Shown here: positions 28,501 through 43,500 of the stretch, one piece after another | How the letters are laid out: every line of letters starts with the position of its first letter | Numbering within the stretch: position 1 is the first letter of the stretch | NCBI GenBank assembly: GCA_963680875.1 | Contig: OY804579.1 | Coordinates: 17,717,804 to 17,781,803 of the forward strand | Direction: 5' to 3' | DNA from: Bathymodiolus brooksi | Lineage: Eukaryota; Mollusca; Bivalvia; Mytilida; Modiolidae | Length of the DNA stretch: 64,000 nt | Made by a program: the position numbers and the translations under genes | Notes under the pieces: generated by a model | What the model saw: only the letters and a program-made list of their open reading frames with translations | Database searches by the model: none | Told to the model about the DNA's origin: nothing

Positions 28501-31500
28501 ATGGATTGTAATATGTGTGTAACTTGTCAACGAACCTCATAATGGAGTAAGACATGGATTGTAGTCTGTGTGTAACCTGTCAACAAACCTCATACCGGAG
28601 TAAGACATGGATTGTAATTTGTGTGTAATTTGTCAACGAACCTCATACCGGAGTAAGACATGAATTGTAGTCTGTGTGTAACTTGTCAACAAACCTCATA
28701 CCAGAGTAAGACATGGATTGTGATATGTGTGTAACTTGTCAACGAACCTCATAATGGAGTAAGACATGGATTGTAGTCTGTGTGTAACTTGTCAACGAAC
28801 CTCATACCGGAGTAAGACATGGATTGTAGTCTGTGTGTAACCTGTCAACGAACCTCATACCAGAGTAAGACATGGATTGTAGTCTGTGTGTAACTTGTCA
28901 ACGAACCTCATACCGGAGTAAGACATGGATTGTAGTTTGCGTGTAACTTGTCAACAAACCTCATACCAGAGTAAGACATGGATTGTAATCTGTGTGTAAC
29001 TTGTCAACGAACCTCATAATGGAGTAAGACATGGATTGTAGTCTGTGTGTAACTTGTCAACAAACCTCATACCAGAGTAAGACATGGATTGTAGTCTGCG
29101 TGTAACTTGTCAACGAACCTCATACCAGAGTAAGACATAGATTGGAAGTCTGCGTGTAACTTGTCAACAAACCTCATACCGGAGTAAGACATGAATTGTA
29201 GTCTGTCTGTAGCTTGTCAACAAACCTCATACCAGAGTAAGACATGGATTGTAGTCTGTTTGTAACTTGTCAACGAACCTCATACCGGAGTAAGACATGG
29301 ATTGTAGTCTGCGTGTGACTTGTCAACAAACCTCATACCAGAGTAAGACATGGATTGTAGTCTGTGTGTAACTTGTCAACAAACCTCATACCGAAGTAAG
29401 ACATGGATTGTAATCTGTGTGTAACTTGTCAACGAACTTCATACTGGAGTAAGACATGAATTGTAGTCTGTGTGTAACTTGTCAACAAACCTCATACCAG
29501 AGTAAGACATGGATTGTAGTCTCTGTGTAACTTGTCAACAAACCTCATACCAGAGTAAGACATGGATTGTAATATGTGTGTAACTTGTCAACGAACCTCA
29601 TAATGGAGTAAGACATGGATTGTAGTCTGTGTGTAACTTGTCAACGAACCTCATACCGAAGTAAGACATGGATTGTAGTCTGTGTGTAACCTGTCAACGA
29701 ACCTCATACCAGAGTAAGACATGGAATGTAGTCTGTGTGTAACTTGTCAACGAACCTCATACCGGAGTAAGACATGGATTGTAGTCTGCGTGTAACTTGT
29801 CAACAAACCTCATACCAGAGTAAGACATGGATTGTAATCTGTGTGTAACTTGTCAACGAACCTCATAATGGAGTAAGACATGGATTGTAGTCTGTGTGTA
29901 ACTTGTCAACAAACCTCATACCAGAGTAAGACATGGATTGTAGTCTGCGTGTAACTTGTCAACGAACCTCATACCAGAGTAAGACATGGATTGGAAGTCT
30001 GCGTGTAACTTGTCAACAAACCTCATACCAGAGTAAGACATGGATTGTAGTATGTGTGTAACTTGTCAACAAACCTCATACCGGAGTAAGATATGGATTG
30101 TAATCTGTGTGTAACTTGTCAACAAACCTCATACCAGAGTAAGACATGGATTGTAATATGTGTGTAACTTGTCAACGAACCTCATAATGGAGTAAGACAT
30201 GGATTGTAGTCTGTGTGTAACTTGTCAACGAACCTCATACCGGAGTAAGACATGAATTGTAGTATGTCTGTAACTTGTCAACAAACCTCATACCAGAGTA
30301 AGACATGGATTGTAGTCTGTGTGTAACCTGTCAACAAACCTCATACCGGAGTAAGACATGGATTGTAATTTGTGTGTAACTTGTCAACGAACCTCATACC
30401 GGAGTAAGACATGAATTGTAGTCTGTGTTTAACTTGTCAACAGACCTCATACCAGAGTAAGACATGGATTGTAGTCTGTGTGTAACTTGTCAACAAACCT
30501 CACTCCAGAGTAAGATATGGATTGTAGTATGCGTGTAACTGGTCAACAAACCTCATACCAGAGTGAGACATGGATTGTAATCTGTGTGTAACTTGTCAAC
30601 AAACTTCATACCAGAGTAAGATATGGATTGTAATCTGTGTGTAACTTGTCGACCAACCTCATACTGGAGTAAGACATGAATTGTAGTCTGTGTGTAACTT
30701 TCCAACAAACCTCATACCAGAGTAAGACATGGATTGTAATATGTGTGTAACTTGTCAATGAACCTCATTATGGAGTAAGACATGGATTGTAGTCTGTCTG
30801 TAACTTGTCAACGAACCTCATACCGGAGTAAGACATGGATTGTAGTCTGTGTGTAACCTGTCACCGAACCTCATACCAGAGTAAGACATGGATTGTAGTC
30901 TGTGTGTAACTTGTCAACGAACCTCATACCGGAGTAAGACATGGATTGTAGTCTGCGTGTAACTTGTCAACAAACCTCATACCAGAGTAAGACATGGATT
31001 GTAATCTGCGTGTAACTTGTCAACGAACCTCATAATGGAGTAAGACATGGATTGTAGTCTGTGTGTAACTTGTCAACAAACCTCATACCAGAGTAAGACA
31101 TGGATTGTAGTCTGCGTGTAACTTGTCAACGAACCTCATACCAGAGTAAGACATGGATTGGAAGTCTGCGTGTAACTTGTCAACAAACCTTATACCAGAG
31201 TAAGACATGGATTGTAGTATGTGTGTAACTTGTCAACAAACCTCATACCGGAGTAAGATATGGATTGTAATCTGTGTGTAACTTGTCAACGAACCTCATA
31301 ATGGAGTAAGACATGGATTGTAGTCTGTGTGTAACTTGTCAACAAACCTCATACCAGAGTAAGACATTGATTGTAATCTGTGTGTAACTTGTCAACGAAC
31401 CTCATAATGGAGTAAGACATGGATTGTAGTCTGTGTGTAACTTGTCAACAAACCTCATACCAGAGTAAGACATGGATTGTAGTCTGCGTGTAACTTGTCA

Positions 31501-34500
31501 ACGAACCTCATACCAGAGTAAGACATGGATTGGAAGTCTGCGTGTAACTTGTCAACAAACCTCATACCAGAGTAAGACATGGATTGTAGTATGTGTGTAA
31601 CTTGTCAACAAACCTCATACCGGAGTAAGATATGGATTGTAATATGTGTGTAACTTGTCAACAAACCTCATACCAGAGTAAGACATGGATTGTAATATGT
31701 GTGTAACTTGTCAACGAACCTCATAATGGAGTAAGACATGGACTGTAGTCTGTGTGTAACCTGTCAACAAACCTCATACCGGAGTAAGACATGGATTGTA
31801 ATTTGTGTGTAATTTGTCAACGAACCTCATACCGGAGTAAGACATGAATTGTAGTCTGTGTTTAACTTGTCAACAGACCTCATACCAGAGTAAGACATGG
31901 ATTGTAGTCTGTGTGTAACTTGTCAACAAACCTCACTCCAGAGTAAGATATGGATTGTAGTATGCGTGTAACTTGTCAACAAACCTCATACCAGAGTGAG
32001 ACATGGATTGTAATCTGTGTGTAACTTGTCAACAAACTTCATACCGGAGTAAGATATGGATTGTAATCTGTGTGTAACTTGTCAATGAACCTCATTATGG
32101 AGTAAGACATGGATTGTAGTCTGTCTGTAACTTGTCAACAAACCTCATACCAGAGTAGGACATGGATTGTAATCTGTGTGTAACTTGTCAACGAACCTCA
32201 TACCAGAGTAAGATATGGATTGTAGTCTGCGTGTAACTTGTCAACAAACCTCATACCAGAGTAAGACATGGATTGTAGTCTGTGTGTAACTTGTCAACGA
32301 ACCTCATACTGGAGTAAGACATGAATTGTAGTCTGTGTGTAACTTGTCAACAAACCTCATACCAGAGTAAGACATGGATTGTAGTCTGTGTGTAACTTGT
32401 CAACAAACCTCATACCAGAGTAAGACATGGATTGTTGTCTGTGTGTAACTTGTCAACGAACCTCATACCAGAGTAAGACATGGATTGTAGTCTGTGTGTA
32501 ACTTGTCAACGAACCTCATACCAGAGTAAGACATGGATTGTAGTCTGTGTGTAACTTGTCAACGAACCTCACAACAGAGTAAGACATGGATTGTAGTCTG
32601 TGTGTAACTTGTCAACGAACCTCATACCTGAGTAAGACATGGATTGTAGACTGTGTAACTTGTCAAAACCTCATACTGGAATAAGACATGGATTATAGTC
32701 TGTGTATAACTTGTCAACGAACCTCATACCGGAGTAAGACATGGATTGTAGTCTGTTTGTAACATGTCAACGAACCTCATACCGGAGTAAGACTGTAGTC
32801 TGTGTGTAACTTGTCAACGAAACTCATACCGGAGTAAGACATGGGTGGTAGTCTGTGTGTAACTTGTCAACGAACCTCATACGTAGTAAGACATGGATTG
32901 TAGTCTGTGTGTATCTTGTCAACAAACCTCAAACCGGAGTAAGACATGAATTGTAGTCTGTGTGTAACTTGTCAACAAACCTCATACCAGAGTAAGACAT
33001 GGATTGTAGTCTGTATGTAACTTGTCAACAAACCTCATACCAGAGTAAGACATGGATTGTAGTCTGTGTTTAACTTGTCAACAAACCTCACTCCAGAGTA
33101 AGATATGGATTGTAGTCTGCGTGTAACTTGTCAACAAACCTCATACCAGAGTGAAACATGGATTGTAATCTGTGTGTAACTTGTCAACGAACCTCATAAT
33201 GGAGTAAGACATGGATTGTAGTCTGTGTGTAACTTGTCAACAAACCTCATACCGGAATAAGACATGGATTGTAGTCTGCATGTAACTTGTCAACAAACCT
33301 CAAACCGGAGTAAGCCATGGATTGTAGTCTGTGTGTAACTTGTCAACAAACCTCAAACCGGAGTAAGACATGGATTGTAGTCTGTGTGTAACTTGTCAAC
33401 GAACCTCATACCAGAGTAAGACATGGATTGTAATCTGTGTGTAACTTGTCAACAAACCTCATACTGGAGTAAGACATGGATTGTAGTCTGTGTTTAACTT
33501 GTCAACAAACCTCACTCCAGAGTAAGATATGGATTGTAGTCTGCGTGTAACTTGTCAACAAACCTCATACCAGAGTGAAACATGGATTGTAATCTGTGTG
33601 TAACTTGTCAACGAACCTCATAATGGAGTAAGACATGGATTGTAGTCTGTGTGTAACTTGTCAACAAACCTCATACCGGAATAAGACATGGATTGTAGTC
33701 TGCGTGTAACTTGTCAACAAACCTCATACCTGAGTAAGACATGGATTGCAGTCTGTGTATCTTGTCAACAAACCTCATACCAGAGATAGACATGGATTGT
33801 AGTATGTGTGTAACTTGTCAACGAACCTCATACCAGAGTAAGACATGGATTGTAATATGTGTGTAACTTGTCAACGAACCTCATACCAGAGTAAGACATG
33901 GATTGTGATATGTGTGGAAATTGTCAACGAACCTCATACCGGAGTAAGACATGGATTGTAGTCTTTGTGTAACTTGTCAACGAACCTCATACCAGAGTAA
34001 GACATGGATTGTAGTCTGTGTGTAACTTGTCAAAGAACCTCATACCGGAGTAAGACATGGATCGTAGTCTGTGTGTAACTTGTCAACGAACCTCATATCG
34101 GAGTAAGACATGGATTGTAGTCTGTGTGTAACTTGTCAACGAACCCCATACCAGAGTAAGACATGGATTGTAGACTGTGTAACTTGTCAAAACCTCATAC
34201 TGGAATAAGACATGGATTATAGTCTGTGTATAACTTGTCAACGAACCTCATACCGGAGTAAGACATGGATTGTAGTCTGTTTGTAACATGTCAACGAACC
34301 TCATACCGGAGTAAGACTGTAGTCTGTGTGTAACTTGTCAACGAAACTCATACCGGAGTAAGACATGGGTGGTAGTCTGTGTGTAACTTGTCAACGAACC
34401 TCATACCTAGTAAGACATGGATTGTAGTCTGTGTGTATCTTGTCAACAAACCTCAAACCGGAGTAAGACATGAATTGTAGTCTGTGTGTAACTTGTCAAC

Positions 34501-37500
34501 AAACCTCATACCAGAGTAAGACATGGATTGTAGTCTGTATGTAACTTGTCAACAAACCTCATACCAGAGTAAGACATGGATTGTAGTCTGTGTTTAACTT
34601 GTCAACAAACCTCACTCCAGAGTAAGATATGGATTGTAGTCTGCGTGTAACTTGTCAACAAACCTCATACCAGAGTGAAACATGGATTGTAATCTGTGTG
34701 TAACTTGTCAACGAACCTCATAATGGAGTAAGACATGGATTGTAGTCTGTGTGTAACTTGTCAACAAACCTCATACCGGAATAAGACATGGATTGTAGTC
34801 TGCATGTAACTTGTCAACAAACCTCAAACCGGAGTAAGCCATGGATTGTAGTCTGTGTGTAACTTGTCAACAAACCTCAAACCGGAGTAAGACATGGATT
34901 GTAGTCTGTGTGTAACTTGTCAACGAACCTCATACCAGAGTAAGACATGGATTGTAATCTGTGTGTAACTTGTCAACAAACCTCATACTGGAGTAAGACA
35001 TGAATTGTAGTCTGTGTGTAACTTGTCAACAAACCTCATACCAGAGTAAGACATGGATTGTAGTCTGTGTTTAACTTGTCAACAAACCTCACTCCAGAGT
35101 AAGATATGGATTGTAGTCTGCGTGTAACTTGTCAACAAACCTCATACCAGAGTGAAACATGGATTGTAATCTGTGTGTAACTTGTCAACGAACCTCATAA
35201 TGGAGTAAGACATGGATTGTAGTCTGTGTGTAACTTGTCAACAAACCTCATACCGGAATAAGACATGGATTGTAGTCTGCGTGTAACTTGTCAACAAACC
35301 TCATACCTGAGTAAGACATGGATTGCAGTCTGTGTATCTTGTCAACAAACCTCATACCAGAGATAGACATGGATTGTAGTATGTGTGTAACTTGTCAACG
35401 AACCTCATACCAGAGTAAGACATGGATTGTAATATGTGTGTAACTTGTCAACGAACCTCATACCAGAGTAAGACATGGATTGTGATATGTGTGGAAATTG
35501 TCAACGAACCTCATACCGGAGTAAGACATGGATTGTAGTCTTTGTGTAACTTGTCAACGAACCTCATACCAGAGTAAGACATGGATTGTAGTCTGTGTGT
35601 AACTTGTCAAAGAACCTCATACCGGAGTAAGACATGGATCGTAGTCTGTGTGTAACTTGTCAACGAACCTCATATCGGAGTAAGACATGGATTGTAGTCT
35701 GTGTGTAACTTGTCAACGAACCCCATACCAGAGTAAGACATGGATTGTAGACTGTGTAACTTGTCAAAACCTCATACTGGAATAAGACATGGATTATAGT
35801 CTGTGTATAACTTGTCAACGAACCTCATACCGGAGTAAGACATGGATTGTAGTCTGTTTGTAACATGTCAACGAACCTCATACCGGAGTAAGACTGTAGT
35901 CTGTGTGTAACTTGTCAACGAAACTCATACCGGAGTAAGACATGGGTGGTAGTCTGTGTGTAACTTGTCAACGAACCTCATACCTAGTAAGACATGGATT
36001 GTAGTCTGTGTGTATCTTGTCAACAAACCTCAAACCGGAGTAAGACATGAATTGTAGTCTGTGTGTAACTTGTCAACAAACCTCATACCAGAGTAAGACA
36101 TGGATTGTAGTCTGTATGTAACTTGTCAACAAACCTCATACCAGAGTAAGACATGGATTGTAGTCTGTGTTTAACTTGTCAACAAACCTCACTCCAGAGT
36201 AAGATATGGATTGTAGTCTGCGTGTAACTTGTCAACAAACCTCATACCAGAGTGAAACATGGATTGTAATCTGTGTGTAACTTGTCAACGAACCTCATAA
36301 TGGAGTAAGACATGGATTGTAGTCTGTGTGTAACTTGTCAACAAACCTCATACCGGAATAAGACATGGATTGTAGTCTGCATGTAACTTGTCAACAAACC
36401 TCAAACCGGAGTAAGCCATGGATTGTAGTCTGTGTGTAACTTGTCAACAAACCTCAAACCGGAGTAAGACATGGATTGTAGTCTGTGTGTAACTTGTCAA
36501 CGAACCTCATACCAGAGTAAGACATGGATTGTAATCTGTGTGTAACTTGTCAACAAACCTCATACTGGAGTAAGACATGAATTGTAGTCTGTGTGTAACT
36601 TGTCAACAAACCTCATACCAGAGTAAGACATGGATTGTAGTCTGTGTTTAACTTGTCAACAAACCTCACTCCAGAGTAAGATATGGATTGTAGTCTGCGT
36701 GTAACTTGTCAACAAACCTCATACCAGAGTGAAACATGGATTGTAATCTGTGTGTAACTTGTCAACGAACCTCATAATGGAGTAAGACATGGATTGTAGT
36801 CTGTGTGTAACTTGTCAACAAACCTCATACCGGAATAAGACATGGATTGTAGTCTGCGTGTAACTTGTCAACAAACCTCATACCTGAGTAAGACATGGAT
36901 TGCAGTCTGTGTATCTTGTCAACAAACCTCATACCAGAGATAGACATGGATTGTAGTATGTGTGTAACTTGTCAACGAACCTCATACCAGAGTAAGACAT
37001 GGATTGTAATATGTGTGTAACTTGTCAACGAACCTCATACCAGAGTAAGACATGGATTGTGATATGTGTGGAAATTGTCAACGAACCTCATACCGGAGTA
37101 AGACATGGATTGTAGTCTTTGTGTAACTTGTCAACGAACCTCATACCAGAGTAAGACATGGATTGTAGTCTGTGTGTAACTTGTCAAAGAACCTCATACC
37201 GGAGTAAGACATGGATCGTAGTCTGTGTGTAACTTGTCAACGAACCTCATATCGGAGTAAGACATGGATTGTAGTCTGTGTGTAACTTGTCAACGAACCC
37301 CATACCAGAGTAAGACATGGATTGTAGTCTGTGTGTAACTTGTCAACAAACCTCATACCGGAGTAAGACATGGATTGTAGTCTGTGTGTAACTTGTCCAC
37401 GAACCTCATACCAGAGTAAGACATGGATAGTAGTCTGCGTGTAACTTGTCAACGAACCTCATACCAGAGTAAGACATGGATTGTAGTCTGTGTGTAACTT

Positions 37501-40500
37501 GTCAACAAACCTCATACCAGAGTAATACATGGATTGTAGTCTGCGTGTAACTTGTCAACGAACCTCATACCTGAGTAAGACATGGATTGTAGTCTGCGTG
37601 TAACTTGTCAACAAACCTCATACCAGAGTAAGACATGGATTGTAGTCTGTGTGTAACTTGTCAACGAACCTCATACCAGAGTAAGACATGGATTGTTGTC
37701 TGTGTGTAACTTGTCAACGAACCTCACACCAGAGTAAGACATGGATTGTAGTCTGTGTGTAACTTGTCAACGAACCTCATACCTGAGTAAGACATGGATT
37801 TTTGTCTGCGTGTAACTTGTCAACAAACCTCATACCAGAGTAAGACATGGATTGTAGACTGTGTAACTTGTCAAAACCTCATACTGGAATAAGACATGGA
37901 TTATAGTCTGTGTGTAACCTGTCAACGAACCTCATACCGGAGTAAGACATGGATTGTAGTCTGTTTGTAACATGTTAACGATCCTCATACCGGAGTAAGA
38001 CTGTAGTCTGTGTGTAACTTGTCAACGAAACTCATACCTGAGTAAGACATGGGTGGTAGTCTGTGTGTAACTTGTCAACGAACCTCATACCGTAGTAAGA
38101 CATGGATTGTAGTCTGTGTGTATCTTGTCAACAAACCTCAAACCGGAGTAAGACATGGATTGTAGTCTGTGTGTAACTTGTCAACAAACCTCATACCAGA
38201 GTAAGACATGGATTGTAGTCTGTGTGTAACTTGTCAACGAATCTCATATCGGAGTAAGACATGGATGGTAGTCTGCGTGTAACTTGTCAACAAACCTCAA
38301 ACCGGAGTAAGACATGGATTGTAGTCTGTGTGTAACTTGTCAACGAACCTCATACCAGAGTAAGACATTGATTGTAGTCTGCGTGTAACTTGTCAACGAA
38401 GCTCGGCCCAAATCTAAGTGTTCATATGGAAAAAGAAACCAAGCACATCATATCCAAATATGGCCACTTCCTATCTCCCAGTGGTACTGTATTTAATATT
38501 AATTGTTCTAAGTAAATGATATATGATCATAGCAAAATACACTAATTCATAGAAATGTTAACGCAGTTTTAAACAATCGCTTTGGTCTCGTAAGGGCAAT
38601 ATTTACGAAAAAACGGGAAACATACATCGCATTGTAATATCTAATTAATTCTATGCTAATTCTATGAAATATAATCATTTCCTAATATGGATGTTATACG
38701 AGGTACAAATGTTTTGTCAGCCCAAAATTACCATAGTAACTCCAACCTATATGTCTGGTATTATTCAAATAAATATGCAAATACAATGTTAGTAACCTTT
38801 TAACTTTTCAACAATCTCTCTCTCTTCATCTGTGTTAGCTCTCTGACTCTCAGCAGATAAGTACCCATATCCATCTGTTATAACATTTCTAACTTGATCA
38901 ATGTCTAGGAGTGAATTAACTTCCAGGGAATTTGTGTACAACTGCAAAATAGATTTCACTATGAGATAGAAATGACTCATTTTTATGACTTATTACAGGG
39001 TTTGTAGCTAGATTAACACGACGGGTACCACTAGTGTAGCAGGAAATGCTTACCCTCCGGAGCACCTGAATTCACCCCGATTTTGTGTGGGGTTCATGTT
39101 AATCTATCTTTAGTTTTATATGTATTCGTTGTAGATCTTTTTTCTCATTTCGTCCTTTTTGCCATTGTGTTGTCTGTCCTTCTTAGATTTACAGATTCTG
39201 ATTACCCCTTTAGTATCTTCAAACTCTTCTTATGGAGTATATGGAGCATTGAAGCACACAAATGCCGAAATAGACATTACATTCGTTTAAAAATAAATGG
39301 TTGCCTTAAAGGAGATATTATGACATTTCCATTTATATCCACCCATGTTAACTGTTCTTAAAAATATGGGTACAATTACTGGCCTTCGCAAGGTGCACTC
39401 GATATATCTCTACGTGAAACTCTTGTATGCTAAATCAAGCAGTTTGGTAGTTGCGTACACTAAGAACTGTGACCGAAAGGATATAGCTAAAATATTGTTG
39501 AAAGTAGAATTAAACAATTATAAACATAATCCCTTATTAATTAGGGTCAATATATGTAGGTAATGTTTGGATTTATCAACATAATTGAGACTTCTTGTAG
39601 AAATATAGCACTCTTCCTATTCATATTTATAAATCTTTATTTTATTTCTCCTATACCTTATTCTTTATGAATCTTTGATTTAATAGCTTAGAACTCTGAA
39701 TACAGTGACGTTGTTAAAAGTCTGAATGCAAACTGCAAGCTCGAGCTCGAAATATAAACTCCATGCACGAAAGATGTTGATATATTACCATCAAGGTGTG
39801 GACATTTTATAAGGGCAAAATTGATGTCGTCTCTTTTGTCATAAAGTCTGGTAGACCATTGTTGTCAAATTTAAGGTAAATGCCTGGAAATGAGAGCGCT
39901 GTTTCTGTTGTTTACTTTATCTCAAGTTCTTTTAGTTTATCAATGGAATCCAGTTAAGACAATTGGGATGATTCATTGACAAAACATTATCAATATTTCT
40001 GAAAGTCAGATTAAAGGCTTTAGCTTCTCTATTTTTGTTAGTCTTTCATAAGATTTTGTGTAAGCTCAGCCTCATTGGATTATAGGAAAGATCGGCAAGG
40101 AGAGGGGCACAGTTTGTTCCCATGGGGAAGTCAATGATTTGTACCCCTTCTGAACTCGACAAATATTGTATCGATAAGGAACCCCAATGTAATGGTGACT
40201 TAGTAGCATTTTTTGCCTTTCGTTTCGTACATAATTTGAATGCATGTATGTGTAAGAAGTTTTCAATTCGGTCGGAAAAATTGAGAACTCTGAAATGCTA
40301 CTCTTTACCTCCAAATGCATGAAACATGTTTGTAAAAGGCGTGGTACTTCTGTATCTTTAAGTAATACATGCTCGATTTTTTCTTTTGTTTCAGCCATCC
40401 ACTGTACATAGCGCAACTCGGTTTTCTCCCATGGTGGATTCCGTAGTGCACGAAATAGTTCCATTGTTTCATCTAAGAAATTGGTTTGGAAACGAATAAC

Positions 40501-43500
40501 TGAAAACATAATGCAAGTTCTATGTAATTGTAATTTAGCAGAACATAACAAAAAGTGCATATAAAATTAAAAGAAATATTTAACATAAGCAAACATATCG
40601 TTTTACCACACCAATTATTTGTATAAATCTTTGCATAATATATTCATTTAATTATTTCGATTTTCATTTAACATACCAAGTTCATTTAATGAGAGAGAAA
40701 ATAAAAACAATCAAGATCGGACAATGGTCGACTGTTAGTTCTTAGTACGTTTAATGCAAGTCTAACGTATTTTGAATGTTGATAATGGAATCAAATTGAT
40801 AAAAGCATAGGCTGATCCCAAGACACTACATAGAATGAGCGATATGTTTGACGTCAATGCATGTTATACTGTTTGATTTATTTCCAATATACATACCCTT
40901 TTCAGAATTAAATATATGTTCAACATATTCAATGGCAGCTAGTAGTATCATCTTCACTGGGTCGTTTTGTCGAGTAGATGATTTTATTGAAACTGTAAAG
41001 ATATTATTTGTTTGTGTGACGTACATGTCAATCTTGTGAGAAAATAAAAAAATAAATAACACATATATACATGACCGCTTCTGCTCGTAGTTTGTTACAT
41101 GCATGTCGGGTCCAACCCCCCCACCCCCCCCCCCCCCCCCCCCCCATGATGATGTTGTCATGCACGCGAGTGAAATTGCGATCTCTCATATGAGCGGATG
41201 TAATTATTTGTGTGTGTCGCAAATGCTCTTATTTGCATAACACTAGTTCAATAAAAGAGATCCACGACTTTGAATGTTATATAGTATACAAGACCATTGG
41301 AAGACATAATAAAGAAACAATGGTTAGAGTAATCCAGTGAACAGGAGAATAACAAAACACTTCGTTTGTAAAGACTTGGATATAACTATCAACTAAACAT
41401 AATGTATGCTAATATGTTTTGATTCCTCAGATATGAATTTCTTTCATTAAGAATTTTCAGTTGTACTTCATCCAAAATATATAAACATAAAGAATATGGC
41501 AATTTTCTGAAATTTATCTATTTCAAATTATATAAATTTATTTGATGTAAGCAATAAACTCCTGACTTCTGTGTTGGTTATTCCTAGCTGATCACACGCA
41601 GTAGTATTGACAAGTTGAAGTTTAACATTATGCTTTTTCTGATAGCTTATGTACCTTTTGTTGGAGTTGCAGAATACTCGAGGAGTTGTTCTTTGTGTTT
41701 GATAACAACTGATAACTGGCCAACATCTAGATTGGCCATCAACCTCCGGAGGTGATCAACAGCAGACGACACATCTTTTGCTTTGTTGGTTCCTGGAGAG
41801 GCTGTTAATCCCAACACCTGCAAAAAATTCAAATCGAATTATTTAAAAAAGGATGTAATATACTCCTTTATCACATATTTTGTTGCGATATGTTCGTTTT
41901 TGCATGTTCAATAATAGCTAAAAGTCAGTGATGGGTATTTGCCACAGGGCAAATATCCATAGGCAAATAGGCTCCCATATATCCGCATTGACCCCCTAAT
42001 TCAATTTCCAGTATCTGCGCAGTGGTCTCAAAGATTATATATCGAAGTACAAGGAAAGATGATCCATAAAGATATGCATAAAATTGTATTTCAATCAAAT
42101 TAACACATTTCAACATATTGGGATAAAGATTAAATAACTTGAAACGGAATAATTAGCTCAATTGTGTAAGTCGTGTTGAATAGGAATTTCCTTTCAAATG
42201 TCAACGTCTTGGGGTAGATTTTACAGTTTCTAACGTTATTGTACAGATCGACATTGTTTGGTATATTTTTGAAACTAGACTCGAAGCAAACATATTTGCA
42301 AGTTGAACAAAGGCAACTCTCTTGGGGATTTATTTTCGCAATTTGTCAGTTCAACGATCTTTTTTGCAATATAAAAGTCAATGTTTGATTTGATTTGTGG
42401 TGCTTAACGCCACTTTCAGCAATATTACAGCTATATCATGGCGACCAGTTTTAGAGGTAGAAGAAGCCAGAGAGAACCACCGACCATGGGCAAGCAACTA
42501 GTAAACTTATCACTTGCGGTTGCGAGTCGAGTGCACCCTTTTGTAATTTACAAAGCTGGGCACGAACCCTCGCCATATTGGTGATAGGCTTTGTATGAGT
42601 TTCTATGTAATCCAACTACCTAACTCATTGAGTCACCCGGGCCCTAGTCGATGCTTGGAAAAGGTCAATGTAAAATACTTGATAAAAAGATTATGATATG
42701 AAATTTTCTATATCGTCCCTGGTATCCTCGGGCAAACACCTGGGCCGATATGGAAAATGTCATGTAATAAGAGAGAAAATGTTATTATACCTGAGGGAGT
42801 CTCCTGGATATTTTACCATACTTCTCTATCCTGTAATATGTCATAATCTCATTGTATGGATTCTTATCATGAGTGTGATGACATTCATCTAGTATGATTA
42901 AACTGATATCTTCCAACGACATCTTAACTTTCGCGTCTTCAGCAAGATGGTTTCCTAATGATTTTGGTGTCAGGAATAACAAACTTGTGTTGTTCATTAT
43001 GTTTACAAACTCTTCATCGTTATCTTCACCAGCTTGCCATTTATATATTTTCCCCTGAAACAAAATTATTATATCAATTAATTTATTACGGTATGATAAA
43101 TTATGATTACAAGCGAATGTTATTTTATTTTTCCTGGTTTAAGTTAAGCAAATATACGTTATGGTGTTTATGTTTTTATTTTGTTTCATAGTCCATTCGC
43201 AATCGGCAAACCTCGGGTGAGTCCGCTTCGCTTCCTCAATCCCTCGGCTGTAATACGGTTTTTGATATGCGTCTACGCGTCACATTTCTTCGCCGGAAGA
43301 CCGTATCACTTCAATCAAACATTGCGCACCGCGAATAAGTTCTAAAATGGCGACAATAGTTGGGTGTATAGAGTTTGCTTTGAAAAATATTGGTCTTTGA
43401 TGAAGGTACGGAATCAGCCGACATTGCGACGAATGAAAATATATTATTATTGTACGAATATTCGAAAGTTGAATTATTTTAATACGTCCTTCATTGAAGA

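Larger units (their letters stand above)
8055..38796 (-). other. Intron 8 (30.7 kb), mostly satellite
   Basis: Intron between helicase exons 8 and 9. Both splice sites are consensus (donor TTAAAAG|gttact, acceptor catttccag) and the phase matches. Apart from the satellite, 8055-9011 and 38398-38796 are unique AT-rich sequence with nothing recognised. Confidence 0.75.

Noticed and set aside
37237..37452. 71-codon minus-strand open frame inside the satellite
   Set aside because: It is a chance open stretch of the 53-bp repeat, where a few monomers lost a stop; its translation repeats with the monomer.
9012..38397. Possible CRISPR array
   Set aside because: The units are contiguous 53-bp monomers with no unique spacers, in a eukaryotic intron; this is a satellite.
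9012..38397. A centromere
   Set aside because: The higher-order repeats are centromere-like, but the array lies within a coding gene with intact flanking exons and no CENP-B-box-like word was seen.
40826..41222. Glycine-rich open frames on the minus strand
   Set aside because: They depend on the poly-C tract and have no other protein features.
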